Positions 16,364-26,169 of a stretch of DNA of 46,516 nt are shown in pieces. Each line of letters begins with the position of its first letter. Position 1 is the first letter of the stretch. The position numbers and the translations under genes are program-made. The stretch spans positions 1 to 46,516 of the forward strand of contig JAZNBK010000022.1 in NCBI GenBank assembly GCA_045587025.1, given 5' to 3'. This DNA comes from UBA1740 sp045587025. GTDB lineage: Bacteria; Bacillota; Clostridia; Oscillospirales; CAG-272. The notes under the pieces are model-generated. The model saw only the letters and a list, made by a program, of their open reading frames with translations, was not told where the DNA came from and did not search any database.

Positions 16364-18357
16364 TAATTACCTCTACCGCCTACGGTAAGCGAAATTTTTC
16401 CCTCCGAAACGAACGCTTCCGTCTTTCTTCCCGCTTCTATGCTCTGAGACAAGACGATATTTGCGCTCCCCTCGGCGTCGCTATACAAAATTTCAAAAAC
16501 GACATTTTTTTCCTCTAAATATGAAACAGCTTCGTCGAGCGGCTTTCCTACGAAATCAGGAATTTCTGCATATTGCTTCTCGTCACCTGCGCTCACTCGC
16601 AAGGTCAGCACACCTCCCGCGAGAACCTGCTCTTTTATCTCAAAGCATTCGCCCGCAGGCAGCTCTGCGCTGTATTCATATTTTGTAACTATACTTATCT
16701 TATAATCGTTTTCTTCTATCTGCTTTATCAATTGCGCCTTCACGGTATCGACGTTATTTCCTCTCGGAATATCAAAATAAACCGATATAGGACCGTCGGA
16801 AATAGTAAGCAAAATTTCAGAGCCCTTTCTGAGCTTTTTGCCGGGTTCTACCGACTGCGCGATAATTGCGTCCTTGGGGTAAACGAGAGAATGTTCTCTT
16901 TTCACCTGTAATGAAAAGATAGTTTCCTCCATAACGTTATCAAGCTTCATACTCGTATAAAAGGGTACTTCATACTTTTTGTTGTTTTCAAAAACCAAAA
17001 AGCCAACGGCAATACAAGAAAGCAGGAGCAAAAAGGAAATTACAGCCGCCGTGATTATCCGATATCTCGGTTGCTTTTGTATTACGTATTTAATAGGAAA
17101 TCTTTGCTCTGTCGGCACCAAGTTCATCTCCCCACGGGAAACGGCCGACATTCCCGCAGCTTCGGCGCTTTCGAGCTTTTCGGGCAAAACGTCTATTACC
17201 TCGATTTCGTCTGGCTCGTCGTTCTCCTCCTCGAGCTTCTCGGCGTCAGCCGTGCTCTGTAAGCTTTCATTTACGTCATCTGTTTCAAAGGGCGACGTAA
17301 AGTATACGCCCTCCTCTGCGTCGTCTATTTCCTCGTAAAGCTCGTTTTTTTCTTCTTCAGACAGCTTTTTGGGACTTGCTCTTCTTATTTCGTCGAGCGC
17401 TTCTTCCTCGCTCTGTGTCTCTGACTTTTCTTTTACGTCATAGCTCGGCTCTTTTTCCTTTTTTCGCTTGAAAAAGCCGAATCCACCCTTTCCTGTCGCC
17501 CTTTCTTCATCCTCTGTCTGTTCGCCTGATCCCACTCTTTCCAGAGCCCTCATCATCTCGCTTGAGCTTTCGTAACGGTTCTCGGGGCGCTTGGAGAGCG
17601 CGCGCATAATAATACCGTCGAGCTCCTTCGGGATTGCGGGATTTATATCTATCGGTCTTACAGGGGTATTCGTTACCTGCATTACAATTACCTCTGACGC
17701 CGCCCCTGCCTCAAAGGGTCTGACGCCCGTCGCCATTTCATACATCACTATGGCGAGAGAATACAAATCGCTTCTCGGGTCTACCGAATTTCCTCTCGCT
17801 TGCTCGGGGCTTATATAATGCACCGTTCCGATAGAGCGGTCCTGCATTGCAAAGCTGTCCTTGTCGGGCAGGCGCGCGATTCCGAAGTCGGCGACCTTTA
17901 TCTGCCCGTTTTTCATAATCATAATGTTCTGCGGCTTTATATCGCGGTGGACGATTCCCTTTTCGTGCGCTTCCTTCAAGGCACGGAGCACCTGTCTTGC
18001 GCAGCTCACTACCTCGCTGTAATGAAGCACCTTTTTGTGCTTCAGATAAGTGCTCAAGGTTATTCCCTCAACACATTCCATAACTATATATTTGATACTT
18101 CCATCCATAGAAATATCGTAGACGTTTACGATATTGGGATGCGAAAGGCGGGCTATCGCCTTTACCTCGGTTTCAAAGCTTCTCGTGTTCAGTCGGAGCT
18201 CGCTCTTGTCGTCCTCCAAAATTTTGAGCGCAACCGTGCGGTTTAACAAAATATCGTTCGCTTTATATACCGAAGCAGAGCCGCCCTTGCCGATAACTCC
18301 GGTTACCATATATCTGCTATCAAGTAACGTTCCTATATAATTTTTGTTATCCTGCAT
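16363..18357 (-). CDS. prkC: PASTA-domain Ser/Thr protein kinase (PrkC/Stk1)
   Basis: The 664-residue membrane kinase senses cell-wall fragments and, in relatives, controls germination and wall metabolism. The kinase domain (about 10-275) shows the Gly loop GKGGSASVYKAND, VALKILEDD, HRDIKPQNIM and VADFGIAR. A long acidic linker (about 285-425) leads to one membrane helix rich in Leu and Val. Outside are about three PASTA-like units: the first (from YEVPFYTSMKL) and the last (IPDFVGKPLDEAVSYLEEKN) are clear, while the middle one is degenerate. It is next to its phosphatase prpC (16-base gap) and overlaps rsgA. Confidence 0.95.
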   Translation of the reverse strand: MQDNKNYIGTLLDSRYMVTGVIGKGGSASVYKANDILLNRTVALKILEDDKSELRLNTRSFETEVKAIARLSHPNIVNVYDISMDGSIKYIVMECVEGITLSTYLKHKKVLHYSEVVSCARQVLRALKEAHEKGIVHRDIKPQNIMIMKNGQIKVADFGIARLPDKDSFAMQDRSIGTVHYISPEQARGNSVDPRSDLYSLAIVMYEMATGVRPFEAGAASEVIVMQVTNTPVRPIDINPAIPKELDGIIMRALSKRPENRYESSSEMMRALERVGSGEQTEDEERATGKGGFGFFKRKKEKEPSYDVKEKSETQSEEEALDEIRRASPKKLSEEEKNELYEEIDDAEEGVYFTSPFETDDVNESLQSTADAEKLEEENDEPDEIEVIDVLPEKLESAEAAGMSAVSRGEMNLVPTEQRFPIKYVIQKQPRYRIITAAVISFLLLLSCIAVGFLVFENNKKYEVPFYTSMKLDNVMEETIFSLQVKREHSLVYPKDAIIAQSVEPGKKLRKGSEILLTISDGPISVYFDIPRGNNVDTVKAQLIKQIEENDYKISIVTKYEYSAELPAGECFEIKEQVLAGGVLTLRVSAGDEKQYAEIPDFVGKPLDEAVSYLEEKNVVFEILYSDAEGSANIVLSQSIEAGRKTEAFVSEGKISLTVGGRGN

Positions 18358-18373
18358 TTCTTTTTTTCCTCTA

Positions 18374-19123
18374 TCAAATCTTTATAAGCACGGCGGTCAC
18401 GTTGTCCTCGCCGCTATTCTCGTTTGCGTATGTAATAAGGCGCGTCAGCTTTTCCTCGTATTCTTCATCGCAGTTGACGGTATCTCTTATAAGGTCGTCA
18501 GGGACGGCGTTCGTAAGTCCGTCGGTACATAGCAGGATGCTGTCTCCCTCCTCTAAAAGCATAGACGTAAAGTCCGGCTCTATTTCAAGGGAAGCTCCGA
18601 GCGCCTTCGTTATCAGGTTTCTATGCGGATGAACTCTCGCATCTTTTTCGCTTATAATTCCCTTGTCGACAAGCTCCTGAACGTAGGAGTTATCTCTCGT
18701 TATCTGAATTATCTCGTCTCCGCGCAAAAGATATATCCTGCTGTCTCCCACGTTTGCGGTATATAAACTGCCGTTATATATAAACGCCGCCGTCAAGGTC
18801 GAGCCCATTCCGTGCAGTCCCTCCTCGGCGCTCGCTCTGTCACAGACCGCCTTGTTCGTCGAATATACCGAGTTGCTGAATATTCGCTTTATATCAAAGG
18901 TCGTGATGTTGTCGGTGTCGCCCTTGCGCTCGTTATAGAAAAAGCCGAAACGGTCGAGAAAGGTCTTGACGGCGAGCTTCGCCGCAATTTTCCCCCCTGC
19001 CATTCCTCCCATACCGTCGCAGACGACTGCAAGAAAATACTCGTTAGGGCTTTCCGACATTCCGTAGCTGTCCTGATTCTCTTCTCGGTGCTTTCCGATA
19101 TCACTCTTTGCAAAAAATTTCAT
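18374..19123 (-). CDS. prpC: PP2C-family protein phosphatase (PrpC/Stp)
   Basis: The 249-residue phosphatase reverses phosphorylation by the neighbouring PASTA kinase. All main PP2C motifs are present: SDIGKHREENQDSYG, VCDGMGGMAGGKIAA, GSTLTAAFI, VGDSRIYLL, LLCTDGLTNAV and EDNVTAVL, giving the metal-binding aspartates. I start it at the ATG at 19123 because AGAGGGG lies just before it; an in-frame TTG 18 bases upstream has no ribosome site. The order rlmN-prpC-prkC-rsgA is the standard one in Bacillota. Confidence 0.95.
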   Translation of the reverse strand: MKFFAKSDIGKHREENQDSYGMSESPNEYFLAVVCDGMGGMAGGKIAAKLAVKTFLDRFGFFYNERKGDTDNITTFDIKRIFSNSVYSTNKAVCDRASAEEGLHGMGSTLTAAFIYNGSLYTANVGDSRIYLLRGDEIIQITRDNSYVQELVDKGIISEKDARVHPHRNLITKALGASLEIEPDFTSMLLEEGDSILLCTDGLTNAVPDDLIRDTVNCDEEYEEKLTRLITYANENSGEDNVTAVLIKI

Positions 19124-19184
19124 TCTTTTCCCCTCTGTCAATTAAAATCTGCCACATCAGATTTTCTCTTTTTAATATCAATTC

Positions 19185-20267
19185 TTAATTTGCGTCCTTT
19201 TTCATTCCCCGGCGGAGCTGACCGCAGGAAGCGTTTACGTCACTGCCGAGACGGCGTCTGACCGTCGCCGTAACCCCCTGAGAATTAAGTATTTCCGCAA
19301 AGCGCATAACGCTCTCTCTATCCCCTCTTTTAAATCCGCTTTCCTCTACCTCGTTTACCCTTATCAGATTAACGTGTATAGGAGCGCCGATTTTGTCGAA
19401 ATAGCGTTTGAGCAGCGCGCCGAGCCGTTTTGCGTCGTCGGGCGTGTCGTTTTTCCCCGAAATCAAGGTGTATTCAAAGGAAATTCTGCGCTTCGTCTCC
19501 TCGTAATAATACACGCACGCAGAGAGAAGCTCGTCTATATCATACTTATTATTTATCGGCATTATCGAGCTGCGGCTCTCGTTTGTCGTTGCGTGCAGAG
19601 ATATAGAAAGGGTAATCGGCAATTTTTCCCTTGCCAGCTCGCGAATTTTATCGGCAAGACCGCAGGTTGAGAGAGATATATGCCGATATCCTATATTAAG
19701 ACCGCCCTCGCAATTCACCAATTGTAAAAACTTGTTTACATTTTCATAGTTATCGAGCGGCTCTCCTATTCCCATCATTACCACGTTTGAAATGCGCTCT
19801 CCCGAATCCTTCTCTGCCATAATAATCTGACCGAGCATTTCAGAAGGCAGAAGGTTTCTCACCCGACCTCCGATAGTAGAGGCGCAAAAGCGACAACCCA
19901 TTCGACAGCCGACCTGCGATGAAATGCAGATAGTGTTCCCGTGCTTATATTTCATAAGCACGCTTTCTATATATTCTCCGTCAAAGAGACGGAACAGGTA
20001 TTTAACGGTGCCGTCGATAGACGACACGAGCTTTTTTTCTATAGAAAGAGAGTAATCGCCGCAATCGCACGCAAGCTTTGCGCGCAGATTTTTTGAAAGA
20101 CAGGTCATTTCTGCGATAGTATCACCCTTCGCAATGCGAGAAAAGATTTGTCCCGCTCTGTATTTCGGCTCGCCGTACTCTGCAAGAAGCGCTTCAAGCT
20201 CGCTCGGCAAAAGCGAACGTATGTCTTTCCTTTTTTCCTCTTTCATCTCGTTTTTTTGCTCTTCCAT
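19185..20267 (-). CDS. rlmN: RlmN, 23S rRNA/tRNA adenine C2-methyltransferase
   Basis: This 360-residue radical SAM enzyme methylates A2503 of 23S rRNA and A37 of some tRNAs. The 4Fe-4S motif CxxxCxxC is seen in GCRMGCRFCAS (about residue 120). GEPLDNYENV and SLHATTNESRS follow. The second catalytic Cys is in NASCGQLR near the C-terminus, so the ping-pong methyl transfer mechanism should work. A short N-terminal helical domain comes first. AAAGGAAAG precedes the ATG. It lies 19 bases after rsmB. Confidence 0.97.
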   Translation of the reverse strand: MEEQKNEMKEEKRKDIRSLLPSELEALLAEYGEPKYRAGQIFSRIAKGDTIAEMTCLSKNLRAKLACDCGDYSLSIEKKLVSSIDGTVKYLFRLFDGEYIESVLMKYKHGNTICISSQVGCRMGCRFCASTIGGRVRNLLPSEMLGQIIMAEKDSGERISNVVMMGIGEPLDNYENVNKFLQLVNCEGGLNIGYRHISLSTCGLADKIRELAREKLPITLSISLHATTNESRSSIMPINNKYDIDELLSACVYYYEETKRRISFEYTLISGKNDTPDDAKRLGALLKRYFDKIGAPIHVNLIRVNEVEESGFKRGDRESVMRFAEILNSQGVTATVRRRLGSDVNASCGQLRRGMKKDAN

Positions 20268-20286
20268 TTTCTTTCCTTTTTTATCT

Positions 20287-21594
20287 TCATTTTGCGGTTT
20301 TTTTCATCTTTGCGATAAAAAATCCGTCGCATTTATGCTTGTGAGGCAGCAGCGTCAACGTTCCGTCCGAGCTAAGCTCGCCGACAGAAAAGCCCGACAG
20401 ACGAAATTCATCGTGGCGCGAAAGAAACGCGTGTATCGCATCCTCGTTCTCTCTTTTATTTAACGTGCAGGTCGAGAAAAGGAGCTCTCCTCCATCTTTG
20501 ACGTAAAGCGAGCTGCTCTCCAAAATTTGAGAGGAAAGCTCGCAAAGCTCGTCAAAATTAAATTCCCTGTAACGCAAATCCGGCTTCTTTGCAAGCACGC
20601 CGAGGCCTGAGCAGGGGACGTCGCAAATTACGCAATCGGCTTTTCCTATATATTCTTTAATAGCGATTCGGCTATCGTGCTCTCTCGATTCTATGCAGCC
20701 GACAGACAGGCGCTTTGCGCCCTCCTCGACAAGTCCGAGCTTCGAATTATGTATATCAAGGGAAAGAATTTTTCCCTCGTTTTCTATCTTCATTGCCGCG
20801 CCAAAGCTCTTTCCGCCGGGGCAGGCGCAGACGTCAATAATCAAATCTCCCCGTTTTGCGCCGAGCGCCTCGCCTTGAATTTGAGACGCCGTATCCTGAA
20901 CGAAGAAAAGCCCTGACGAAAAGCCGTAAAGCGACGTGGGCGAAACCTTGTCAAGCACCAGAATTCCGTGTGGCGCAAGCGGATTTTTTTCTGCGTTTAT
21001 CCCTTGGCTTTTAAATGCTTCGAGCAGCTCGTCTCTCGTGCTTTTCAGAGTATTTACACGGAGCGAAAGTGGCGGTATCTTACAAAATTCAGTTAGCAAT
21101 TCCTCCGTCTCGCTCTCTCCAAGCTCTGATATAAAATGCTTCACGACGTTTAAAGGGAAGGAATATTTTATAGACAGATGCCGAGGCAAATTTTTCTCTC
21201 TCGGCGGAGGGGAAAGCTCCTGCTTTTTCCTTTCGTATCCACGCAGAACTCCGTTTATAAAGGACGCCTCGCCCTTGTTTCTTGCGAGCTTAACGCTTTC
21301 GTTTACCGCGGCGAAGGCAGGGATTTTCTCCATATAGATAAGCTGGTAAAGTCCCATTCGCAAAATGTTTTTCGTCACGCCGTCAATTTTGTCTCCCGAG
21401 CGCCCCGAAAGCGCCGAAATATAATAGTCGAGCGTTATACGTTTTTCCACAGCTCCGTAGAACAGAGCGACGAGCAAGCTTTTATCCTCGCTCGAAGCGT
21501 TTGGCGGAAAAGCGTAGGAAAGCGAAAGGTTCACGAACCTGTTCTCGTTTTCCGCCCGACAGAGCAAATCCAGAACAGTTTTTCTTATATTCAT
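20287..21594 (-). CDS. rsmB: RsmB, 16S rRNA m5C967 methyltransferase
   Basis: The 435-residue enzyme has an N-terminal NusB-like RNA-binding domain (about 1-130) and a C-terminal SAM-dependent methyltransferase domain. The SAM loop is DVCACPGGKSF, and the catalytic Cys lies in CDVPCSGLGVLAKKPDLR; STCTLNKRENE is a further family block. I chose the ATG at 21594 because AAGG is six bases before it. Upstream in-frame ATG and TTG codons would overlap or precede that site. A hairpin (21609-21633) sits just before the ribosome site. Confidence 0.96.
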   Translation of the reverse strand: MNIRKTVLDLLCRAENENRFVNLSLSYAFPPNASSEDKSLLVALFYGAVEKRITLDYYISALSGRSGDKIDGVTKNILRMGLYQLIYMEKIPAFAAVNESVKLARNKGEASFINGVLRGYERKKQELSPPPREKNLPRHLSIKYSFPLNVVKHFISELGESETEELLTEFCKIPPLSLRVNTLKSTRDELLEAFKSQGINAEKNPLAPHGILVLDKVSPTSLYGFSSGLFFVQDTASQIQGEALGAKRGDLIIDVCACPGGKSFGAAMKIENEGKILSLDIHNSKLGLVEEGAKRLSVGCIESREHDSRIAIKEYIGKADCVICDVPCSGLGVLAKKPDLRYREFNFDELCELSSQILESSSLYVKDGGELLFSTCTLNKRENEDAIHAFLSRHDEFRLSGFSVGELSSDGTLTLLPHKHKCDGFFIAKMKKTAK

Positions 21595-21608
21595 AAGCAT
21601 CCTTGTTT

Positions 21609-21633
21609 CCCTCGGCAAAAGCTATGCCAAGGG
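21609..21633 (-). other. Hairpin before rsmB in the yugP-rsmB gap
   Basis: Arms CCCTTGGCA and TGCCGAGGG (minus strand, one mismatch) enclose a seven-base loop. No T-run follows, so it is not a terminator. It may mark an mRNA processing or stability site between cistrons. Confidence 0.5.
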
Positions 21634-21664
21634 TGAGAAAAAATATTTTTGTGTAAACTGTTGT

Positions 21665-22369
21665 TTACCTTCTCCTGTTTCCGTTCCCCAATATCAATAT
21701 AAGGCGCAAAAGCTGAGCGACAGAAACGGCGAGCGCGGCTACGTAGGTCATTGCCGCCGCCTTCAACACTCGGCGAGCGTCGGAAATCTCCTCGCCTTCG
21801 AACCTATAAGAGCTTTTCATTGCCGAAATTGCCCGACGGCTCGCATTAAACTCTACAGGCAGAGTTACAAGCTGGAATATCGCAGTCAACGAAAAAAGCG
21901 CGACGCCTATATACGCCAAAAGCTCCATGGTCGTCCCGAGGAACAAAAATCCGATAAGGATAAGCGGAATTGAAAGGCGGGAGCCGATATTCGTCAAAGG
22001 AATTATAGCTGTGCGGAGCTTTACAGGGAAATACCCCTTCGCATACTGGACGGCGTGCCCTGCCTCATGAGCGGCAACACCGACGGCAGAAACGCTCGTG
22101 CTGTTATATACGGCGTCCGACAGGCGAATAACGTTCGCCCTCGGGTCGTAATGGTCGGTGAGCTTTCCCGAAACCCTCTCTATTCTGACGTTTGAAAGTC
22201 CGTTTGCGTCAAGTATCATTCTTGCGCTCTGTTCTCCCGTAATTCTGCGTGAAGTCGCTTTTTTGTTATACCTCTCAAACGTCGAGTTTACGCTGAATTG
22301 AGCTATAAGCGCAAATACTACCATAGGAAGCACGAGCGCTATATAATAATAATCGTAGAAAAACCACAT
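21665..22369 (-). CDS. yugP: Zinc metallopeptidase, YugP family (membrane)
   Basis: The 234-residue protein has an N-terminal membrane helix, then the zinc site HEAGH within GVAAHEAGHAVQYAKG (about residues 100-115), and three or more further helices at about 120-160 and 195-225. The family belongs to neutral zinc metallopeptidases anchored in the membrane; substrates are unknown. It sits between fmt and rsmB, where related Clostridia often carry it. GGAG lies upstream of the ATG. The length matches the family. Confidence 0.9.
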   Translation of the reverse strand: MWFFYDYYYIALVLPMVVFALIAQFSVNSTFERYNKKATSRRITGEQSARMILDANGLSNVRIERVSGKLTDHYDPRANVIRLSDAVYNSTSVSAVGVAAHEAGHAVQYAKGYFPVKLRTAIIPLTNIGSRLSIPLILIGFLFLGTTMELLAYIGVALFSLTAIFQLVTLPVEFNASRRAISAMKSSYRFEGEEISDARRVLKAAAMTYVAALAVSVAQLLRLILILGNGNRRR

Positions 22370-22390
22370 AATAATTCTCCGTTACAATAA

Positions 22391-23350
22391 TTAATTTTGT
22401 GTTTGTTGATTTTTTCCGAAAAGAATATCTCCTTTTTCGATTTGTCTGCCTCTGATAAAATCAGAAGCTCTCATTCTCTTCTTTCCTTCAGGCAGAACGG
22501 ACGTGACGGCGATACTGCCGTCAGCGCATCCTATTACTATTCTTCCCTCGCCCTTGTCGTCACATTCAAGAACCTCGCCCCTGTTTCCCTTTTTTTCGTC
22601 GGGCTTTGCCGATACGAGCTTCAGCTTCCTTCCGTCAGGTGTGACGGCGTAGGCAAGCGGAATGGGCGAAAGCCCCCTTATAAAGCAGTCAAGCTCGGCT
22701 GCGCTTTTATCAAAGTCAATAAGACATTCCTCTTTTTCGATTTTTGAGGCATAGGTAGCGCCCTCGTTATCCTGCGGCGTGCGGACGACTTCTCCTCTTT
22801 CGATTTTGTCTATCGCCTGCGAGAGCATCCGAGCGCCGAGCTCGGCGGTCTTATCGTGTACCGATTCAAAATTGTCGGTTTTTTCAATCGGAAAGCTCTC
22901 GGAAAAGAGCATATCTCCCGTGTCAAGACCTTCGTCCATATACATAATCGTTACGCCCGTCTTTTCCTCGCCGTTCATAATAGCCCTCTGCATAGGAGCT
23001 GCGCCCCTGTATTTTGGCAAAAGCGAGGCGTGCACGTTTATACAGCCGTATTTCGGATAATCTATAACGTTTTTAGGTAATATCTTGCCGTACGCCACGA
23101 CGGCGATAAGCTCGGGGTTCAGTTCCCGAAGAAGCTCGGCGAACTCCTCTCCGCGCAGAGTGCTTGGCTGATATACGGCAATTCCATTCTCCTCTGCCAG
23201 AACCTTCACAGGCGGGGGCGTCAGAGTATAGCCCCTTCCCTTTGGCTTGTCGGGCTGGCTCACTACCGCTATGACGTCCTTTTTATCCTTTATCAGCTCT
23301 GCAAGACAGGTCGCCGCTATATCAGGCGTGCCCATAAAAAGTATTCTCAT
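22391..23350 (-). CDS. fmt: Methionyl-tRNA formyltransferase
   Basis: The 319-residue enzyme formylates the initiator Met-tRNA with 10-formyl-tetrahydrofolate. The N-terminal catalytic domain shows MRILFMGTPDIAATCL, the folate-enzyme signature NVHASLLPKYRGAAPMQRAI, and GVTIMYMDEGLDTGDML. The C-terminal tRNA-binding domain begins near residue 210. It starts two bases after def, whose product removes the formyl group after translation begins, so the two are made together. Confidence 0.98.
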   Translation of the reverse strand: MRILFMGTPDIAATCLAELIKDKKDVIAVVSQPDKPKGRGYTLTPPPVKVLAEENGIAVYQPSTLRGEEFAELLRELNPELIAVVAYGKILPKNVIDYPKYGCINVHASLLPKYRGAAPMQRAIMNGEEKTGVTIMYMDEGLDTGDMLFSESFPIEKTDNFESVHDKTAELGARMLSQAIDKIERGEVVRTPQDNEGATYASKIEKEECLIDFDKSAAELDCFIRGLSPIPLAYAVTPDGRKLKLVSAKPDEKKGNRGEVLECDDKGEGRIVIGCADGSIAVTSVLPEGKKRMRASDFIRGRQIEKGDILFGKNQQTQN

Positions 23351-23352
23351 TT

Positions 23353-23835
23353 TTAACCTCTGTCATTTAATTTTTCGACTTCCTTTTGAGTAAGCGGTCT
23401 TATCATTATATCGGTATAAAGCTTACCGTCAAGGTGATCAAGCTCGTGGCAAATACATTTTGCGAGCAGTCCTTTTCCCGTGAGGTCAAAGGTCTCGCCG
23501 TTTCTGTTCTTCGCTCTTACCGTCACTGCGTTCGGGCGTCTCGTCAGCCCCCACATATTAGGCACGGAAAGACAGCCCTCGGCGCTCTCCTGCTCGCCCG
23601 AATATGCGATTATCTTCGGATTTATAAGCTCAAAATAACCCTCGTCCAAATCTATAACGACAACTCTGCGAAGCACGCCTACCTGCACTGCCGCAAGTCC
23701 TGCGCCCTGCGCTTCACGCAGCGTTTCCTTCATATCGTCAAGGAGCGTTATTATCCTCGGCGTTATTTCCTCGACGGGACGGGAAACCTTTCTCAAAATC
23801 GGATCACCTTCGGTCACTATCTTCAATTTTGCCAT
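23353..23835 (-). CDS. def: Peptide deformylase
   Basis: The 160-residue metalloenzyme removes the N-formyl group from new proteins. All three family motifs are present: GAGLAAVQVG, EGCLSVPN with the metal-binding Cys, and the metal-binding HELDH in CHELDHLDG. The length fits a compact type I enzyme. The ATG follows AAGGTG. It lies 36 bases after priA. Confidence 0.98.
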   Translation of the reverse strand: MAKLKIVTEGDPILRKVSRPVEEITPRIITLLDDMKETLREAQGAGLAAVQVGVLRRVVVIDLDEGYFELINPKIIAYSGEQESAEGCLSVPNMWGLTRRPNAVTVRAKNRNGETFDLTGKGLLAKCICHELDHLDGKLYTDIMIRPLTQKEVEKLNDRG

Positions 23836-23871
23836 TTTATCACCTTCAAAAATAAATAATATGTTTTTTAA

Positions 23872-26142
23872 TTACGTAGGATTAAAATCTATAGACAAGG
23901 TGGCATTTTTCTCTGTCGCATATGCGCATAATATCCTTGAGAAATATTCCCTCGTCTTTCTGTTTAACCTGCATTTTATTACCATTCGCATACGGTATTT
24001 GCCCGACACCTTGTAGGTCTGCGCCTCAAACGGCCCGAAAACCATCATCGGTTGATCGCTATACTCGCTCTGCGCTAATTCTACTATATCCTTTGCAAGC
24101 TTTTTGCACGTTTCGGTGAGCGCGCCCTCGTCCGACGAGGTGAGGGTAAGCTGCGCTATATCGCAAAACGGCGGGAAGGAAAGAGATTTTCTTAAGCGTA
24201 TCTCCCTCTCGTAAAAGCTGTCGTAATCCTGCTTGCAAGCCAATTTTATTACGTCGTTGTCGGGCGACATGGTCTGGATTATCGCCCTACCGCTATCTCC
24301 GGCTCTGCCTGCCCGACCTATCACCTGCGTCAAAAGCGAAAATGTCCTCTCTGACGCCCGATAATCGCCTATATACAGCGCGCTGTCAGCCAAAAGAACT
24401 CCGACAAGCGTTACTAACGGGAAGTCGTGCCCCTTTGCCACCATCTGAGTGCCGAGCAGAACGTCCGCCTTATGCGCCCTGAAGTCGCCGAGCATCTCGT
24501 CGTATTTCTGCTTTCCCGAGGTGGTATCTGCGTCCATTCTCATAATCTTTGCGTTAGAAAGAAAGACGGAAAGCTCTCCCTCTGCCTTTTGCGTTCCTAT
24601 TCCCAGATAAGAAATCTTATCACTTTCGCACTCGGGACAGCTTCTTATCACAGATGAGCGATATCCGCAACAGTGACAAAGCAGATATCCGCCCGCCTGA
24701 GCGTTATGATAGGTAAGAGAGATGCTGCAATGAGGACAAGTCAGGACGTAGCCGCACTCTCGGCAATGCAGATGCGAATGATATCCCCGTCTGTTCAAAA
24801 ACAAGATAGCTTGCTTGTCGTTTTCAACGGTTCTTGTCAGCGCCTCTGCAAGCGCCGCGCTGAAAGGCGAGGTGTTTCCCGCTCTCAATTCCTGTCGCAT
24901 ATCGACGATTTGAGTGTCGGGGAGCTTTGCTCCGCCGTAGCGGTATCTCAGCTCTACTAATTTATATATTCCCTTTTTTGCTTTATAAAAGCTCTCGAGC
25001 GAGGGCGTCGCGGATGCCAGGAGCATCAGCGCATTGTTTCTGCCTGCTCTGTACGAGGCGACGTCTCGCGCGTGATATTTCGGATCTGAATCCGACTTAT
25101 AGGTATGCTCGTGCTCCTCGTCGATAACGATCAAGCCAATATTTTTTATAGGCGCAAAGATAGCCGAGCGAGTTCCTATAACAAGGTCCACCTCGCCTTC
25201 AGCTATTCTCCGCCAGGCGTCGAACCTCTCGCCCTCTCCGAGCGAGGAGTGAATTACAGCCACCCTCTCACCGTATCTCTTGCAGAAAATCGAGACGGTC
25301 TGGGGAGTGAGCGCTATTTCGGGAACAAGCATAATTGCCGTCTTTTTGTCGGCTATTACGCTGTCGAGGAGCTTCATAATGACCTTCGTCTTTCCGCTTC
25401 CCGTAACGCCGTACAAAAGCGAGGCGTTCGCCTTTTCCTCTTTGTAGAGAGCCAAAAGCTCGTCATACGCCGCCGTCTGCGCTCTGTTAAGAACTATTTC
25501 GCCCGTATCGCGCTCGGCGGCAACGCTCGCGTACGGATTTCTTAAAACTTCCTTTTCGGTATAAGCGAGAACACCTTTTGCGAGTAATGCGCTTATCTGG
25601 GCTGCGCTTACGCCAAGCTCTCGGCAAATCGTATCTGCGTCGCTCGCTCTGTCTTTAAGATAGGACACAATCCTTCTCTGAAACTCGCTTCTGAGACACT
25701 TTATATTTCCGTCCGCTTCTCTATCACCTGAATAAATTTCCGCTTCTCTTTGAGAAACGTTAAGGCGGTATATCCTTTTTTTCTTGATATTGCGGGGACC
25801 GTCGTGCGAGAAAACAGGCGAGGGAATTATAGCCCTCAGCGCCTCTCCTACGGTACACAAGGTATGCTCTTTTAAAAACAAGCATAGCCCGAGCATTTCC
25901 TCCGACAAGGAAAATCGGTCGTCTAAAACCGAACGCACGGGCTTTACTTTTATATTTTCCGTCGGGGCGTCAAAGCCGACGACGACTCCAAAGCTCGCCC
26001 TGTCGCTACGCCCAAAGGGCGCGGAAACGAGTGTTCCCTCTTTTATTTCCTCGAAGGAGAGAGCTTCGGGCACTGAATAGGTGAAGGGTTTGTCTATGTG
26101 ATAGGGAGAGTTAAGTAAATATATGTTTACATATTTTTGCAT
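23872..26142 (-). CDS. priA: PriA, primosomal replication-restart helicase
   Basis: The 756-residue 3'-5' helicase reloads the replisome at stalled forks. It has an N-terminal DNA-binding part (1-190), a helicase core with Walker A in YGVTGSGKTK (near residue 245) and the DEEH box in IVIDEEHEHTYKSD, and a zinc-binding insert with eight cysteines (from CRECGYVLTCPHC to CPECES). GRAGRAGDSGRAI marks helicase motif VI. GGAG precedes the ATG. In many Bacillota coaBC precedes priA; here it follows rpoZ directly. Confidence 0.97.
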   Translation of the reverse strand: MQKYVNIYLLNSPYHIDKPFTYSVPEALSFEEIKEGTLVSAPFGRSDRASFGVVVGFDAPTENIKVKPVRSVLDDRFSLSEEMLGLCLFLKEHTLCTVGEALRAIIPSPVFSHDGPRNIKKKRIYRLNVSQREAEIYSGDREADGNIKCLRSEFQRRIVSYLKDRASDADTICRELGVSAAQISALLAKGVLAYTEKEVLRNPYASVAAERDTGEIVLNRAQTAAYDELLALYKEEKANASLLYGVTGSGKTKVIMKLLDSVIADKKTAIMLVPEIALTPQTVSIFCKRYGERVAVIHSSLGEGERFDAWRRIAEGEVDLVIGTRSAIFAPIKNIGLIVIDEEHEHTYKSDSDPKYHARDVASYRAGRNNALMLLASATPSLESFYKAKKGIYKLVELRYRYGGAKLPDTQIVDMRQELRAGNTSPFSAALAEALTRTVENDKQAILFLNRRGYHSHLHCRECGYVLTCPHCSISLTYHNAQAGGYLLCHCCGYRSSVIRSCPECESDKISYLGIGTQKAEGELSVFLSNAKIMRMDADTTSGKQKYDEMLGDFRAHKADVLLGTQMVAKGHDFPLVTLVGVLLADSALYIGDYRASERTFSLLTQVIGRAGRAGDSGRAIIQTMSPDNDVIKLACKQDYDSFYEREIRLRKSLSFPPFCDIAQLTLTSSDEGALTETCKKLAKDIVELAQSEYSDQPMMVFGPFEAQTYKVSGKYRMRMVIKCRLNRKTREYFSRILCAYATEKNATLSIDFNPT

Positions 26143-26169
26143 ATCCGCTCTCCTTATCCCGTTTGGTTT

